Shown piece by piece: positions 5,482 to 6,064 of a stretch of 6,064 bases of DNA. Origin of the DNA: Nitrospirota bacterium. GTDB lineage: Bacteria > Nitrospirota > Thermodesulfovibrionia > Thermodesulfovibrionales > Dissulfurispiraceae. The stretch lies in the NCBI GenBank assembly GCA_016212685.1, contig JACREW010000289.1:1-6064 (forward strand), read 5' to 3'. The notes below the pieces were generated by a model. That model was given only the letters and a program-made list of their open reading frames with translations, was not told the origin of the DNA and ran no database searches. Position numbers and translations under genes: made by a program. Position 1 is the first letter of the stretch. Each line of letters opens with the position of its first letter.

Positions 5482-6064
5482 TTCCTGAACGAAAAGCCTT
5501 TCAATCGTCGCAGACTCGACTCATAGAGCGGCGCGTTGTCCCCTTTATATTGAATCATCACCTTATGTGACTCTCCCATTCCCTGAGGCAGGAGCAATCC
5601 CTTAATTTTTGCTATCTCAAAAAGATCCGGCGAATCTCCATAAAGCTCTCTGATAACTTCGTCAATGCCGAGCGATACGAGATACGTGCCCTGCGGGCAG
5701 AAACCGATGGTTTTTAAACCGAACTCTTCTCCCCACTTTTTCAAAGACGAAAAATTCACGTGAGCGGTTATATCCTGTTCGCCTATATTTTGATAAGGAT
5801 CTTCGTTCATCCGGTGCCGATGATAACAAAGGAGCGTTCCCCTGCTCCTCTGTTCGCTGTAATAATCCGATGCCGTATACCCGTAATCTATTGTCAAAAT
5901 AAAACCCTCTGAAAGTTTTTCATTTATATCTTTTAGCCAGTCCCTGATTTTCAGATTGACCTCGGTTCTATAGCCTTCAGGCAAATCTATCTCGAATTCT
6001 TCAAAATATCTTTTAACCTCATCACTGCACGGCATTTTGACCTCCACCAAATCAGCGTCTTTTA
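5463..6064 (-). CDS. MidA/NDUFAF7-type SAM-dependent methyltransferase, C-terminal part (5' end beyond window)
   Basis: The frame is open from the right window edge to TGA at 5465-5463, giving 199 complete codons. A TTG at 6050 could look like a start, but coding continues upstream of it (KDAD precedes) and the family is about 350-400 residues long. Roughly the N-terminal half, with the main SAM-binding glycine motif, is therefore outside. The visible part has strong family signatures, numbered from the first whole codon: GFILTIDYGY (53-62), GTLLCYHRHRMNEDPY (75-90), GEQDITAHVNF (94-104) and GMGESHKVMIQ (161-171). Eukaryotic NDUFAF7/MidA methylates an arginine of a complex I subunit. The bacterial substrate is generally not known, so only the methyltransferase class is assigned. 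It converges on the TIM-barrel gene with overlapping ends. Confidence 0.9.
   Translation of the reverse strand, partial: KDADLVEVKMPCSDEVKRYFEEFEIDLPEGYRTEVNLKIRDWLKDINEKLSEGFILTIDYGYTASDYYSEQRSRGTLLCYHRHRMNEDPYQNIGEQDITAHVNFSSLKKWGEEFGLKTIGFCPQGTYLVSLGIDEVIRELYGDSPDLFEIAKIKGLLLPQGMGESHKVMIQYKGDNAPLYESSLRRLKGFSFRNQMKYF

Noticed and set aside
6048..6050. TTG as the real start of the methyltransferase gene
   Set aside because: The frame stays open to the window edge, and the SAM-binding half of the protein would be missing; the gene is cut by the window instead.
1..6064. CRISPR array, insertion sequence, integrase, toxin-antitoxin or other defence system
   Set aside because: There are no regularly spaced repeats, terminal inverted repeats, transposase motifs or small paired toxin/antitoxin genes; every gene fits a housekeeping or common family.

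Overview
The window reads as ordinary, densely coding chromosomal sequence from a diderm (Gram-negative) bacterium. The order rplU-rpmA-obg-proB, a bitopic GspL/PilM-PilN-type secretion or pilus protein, an FmdB-type zinc ribbon and a MidA-type methyltransferase together resemble Nitrospirota or Desulfobacterota (former Deltaproteobacteria). That placement rests on gene order and protein style only and is tentative. No mobile element, phage gene, CRISPR array, tRNA or rRNA is visible.

Layout. The minus-strand block from about 4320 down to 1 reads, in transcription order: rplU (4258-3944), rpmA (3941-3660), obg (3604-2594), proB (2597-1497), then an inner-membrane GspL/PilM-PilN-like protein (1428 to the left edge, 3' end outside). 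rplU and rpmA are 2 bp apart and obg and proB overlap by 4 bp. A terminator-like hairpin fills the 55-bp rpmA-obg gap, and a 68-bp gap with a -10-like box separates proB from the last gene. A 143-bp intergenic region (4259-4401) holds back-to-back promoters. From it, on the plus strand, come an FmdB-family zinc-ribbon protein (4402-4680) and a TIM-barrel metalloenzyme of the sugar isomerase / endonuclease IV superfamily (4702-5481). The right end is a minus-strand MidA/NDUFAF7-type methyltransferase (5463 to the right edge, 5' end outside). Its stop lies inside the end of the TIM-barrel gene, giving a 19-bp tail-to-tail overlap.

How the genes fit together. rplU, rpmA and obg are ribosome proteins and a ribosome-assembly GTPase, a very common cluster. 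proB starts proline synthesis; its usual partner proA is not in the window. The GspL/PilM-PilN-like gene probably begins a separate secretion or pilus operon running off the left edge. The plus-strand pair is probably co-transcribed, but its shared purpose is unknown.

No stretch longer than 300 bases lacks a gene. I found no convincing new multi-gene system. The points most worth checking are the hairpin and repeat in front of obg, which has no normally spaced Shine-Dalgarno site, and the nine-ligand metal site apparently kept by the small TIM-barrel protein.
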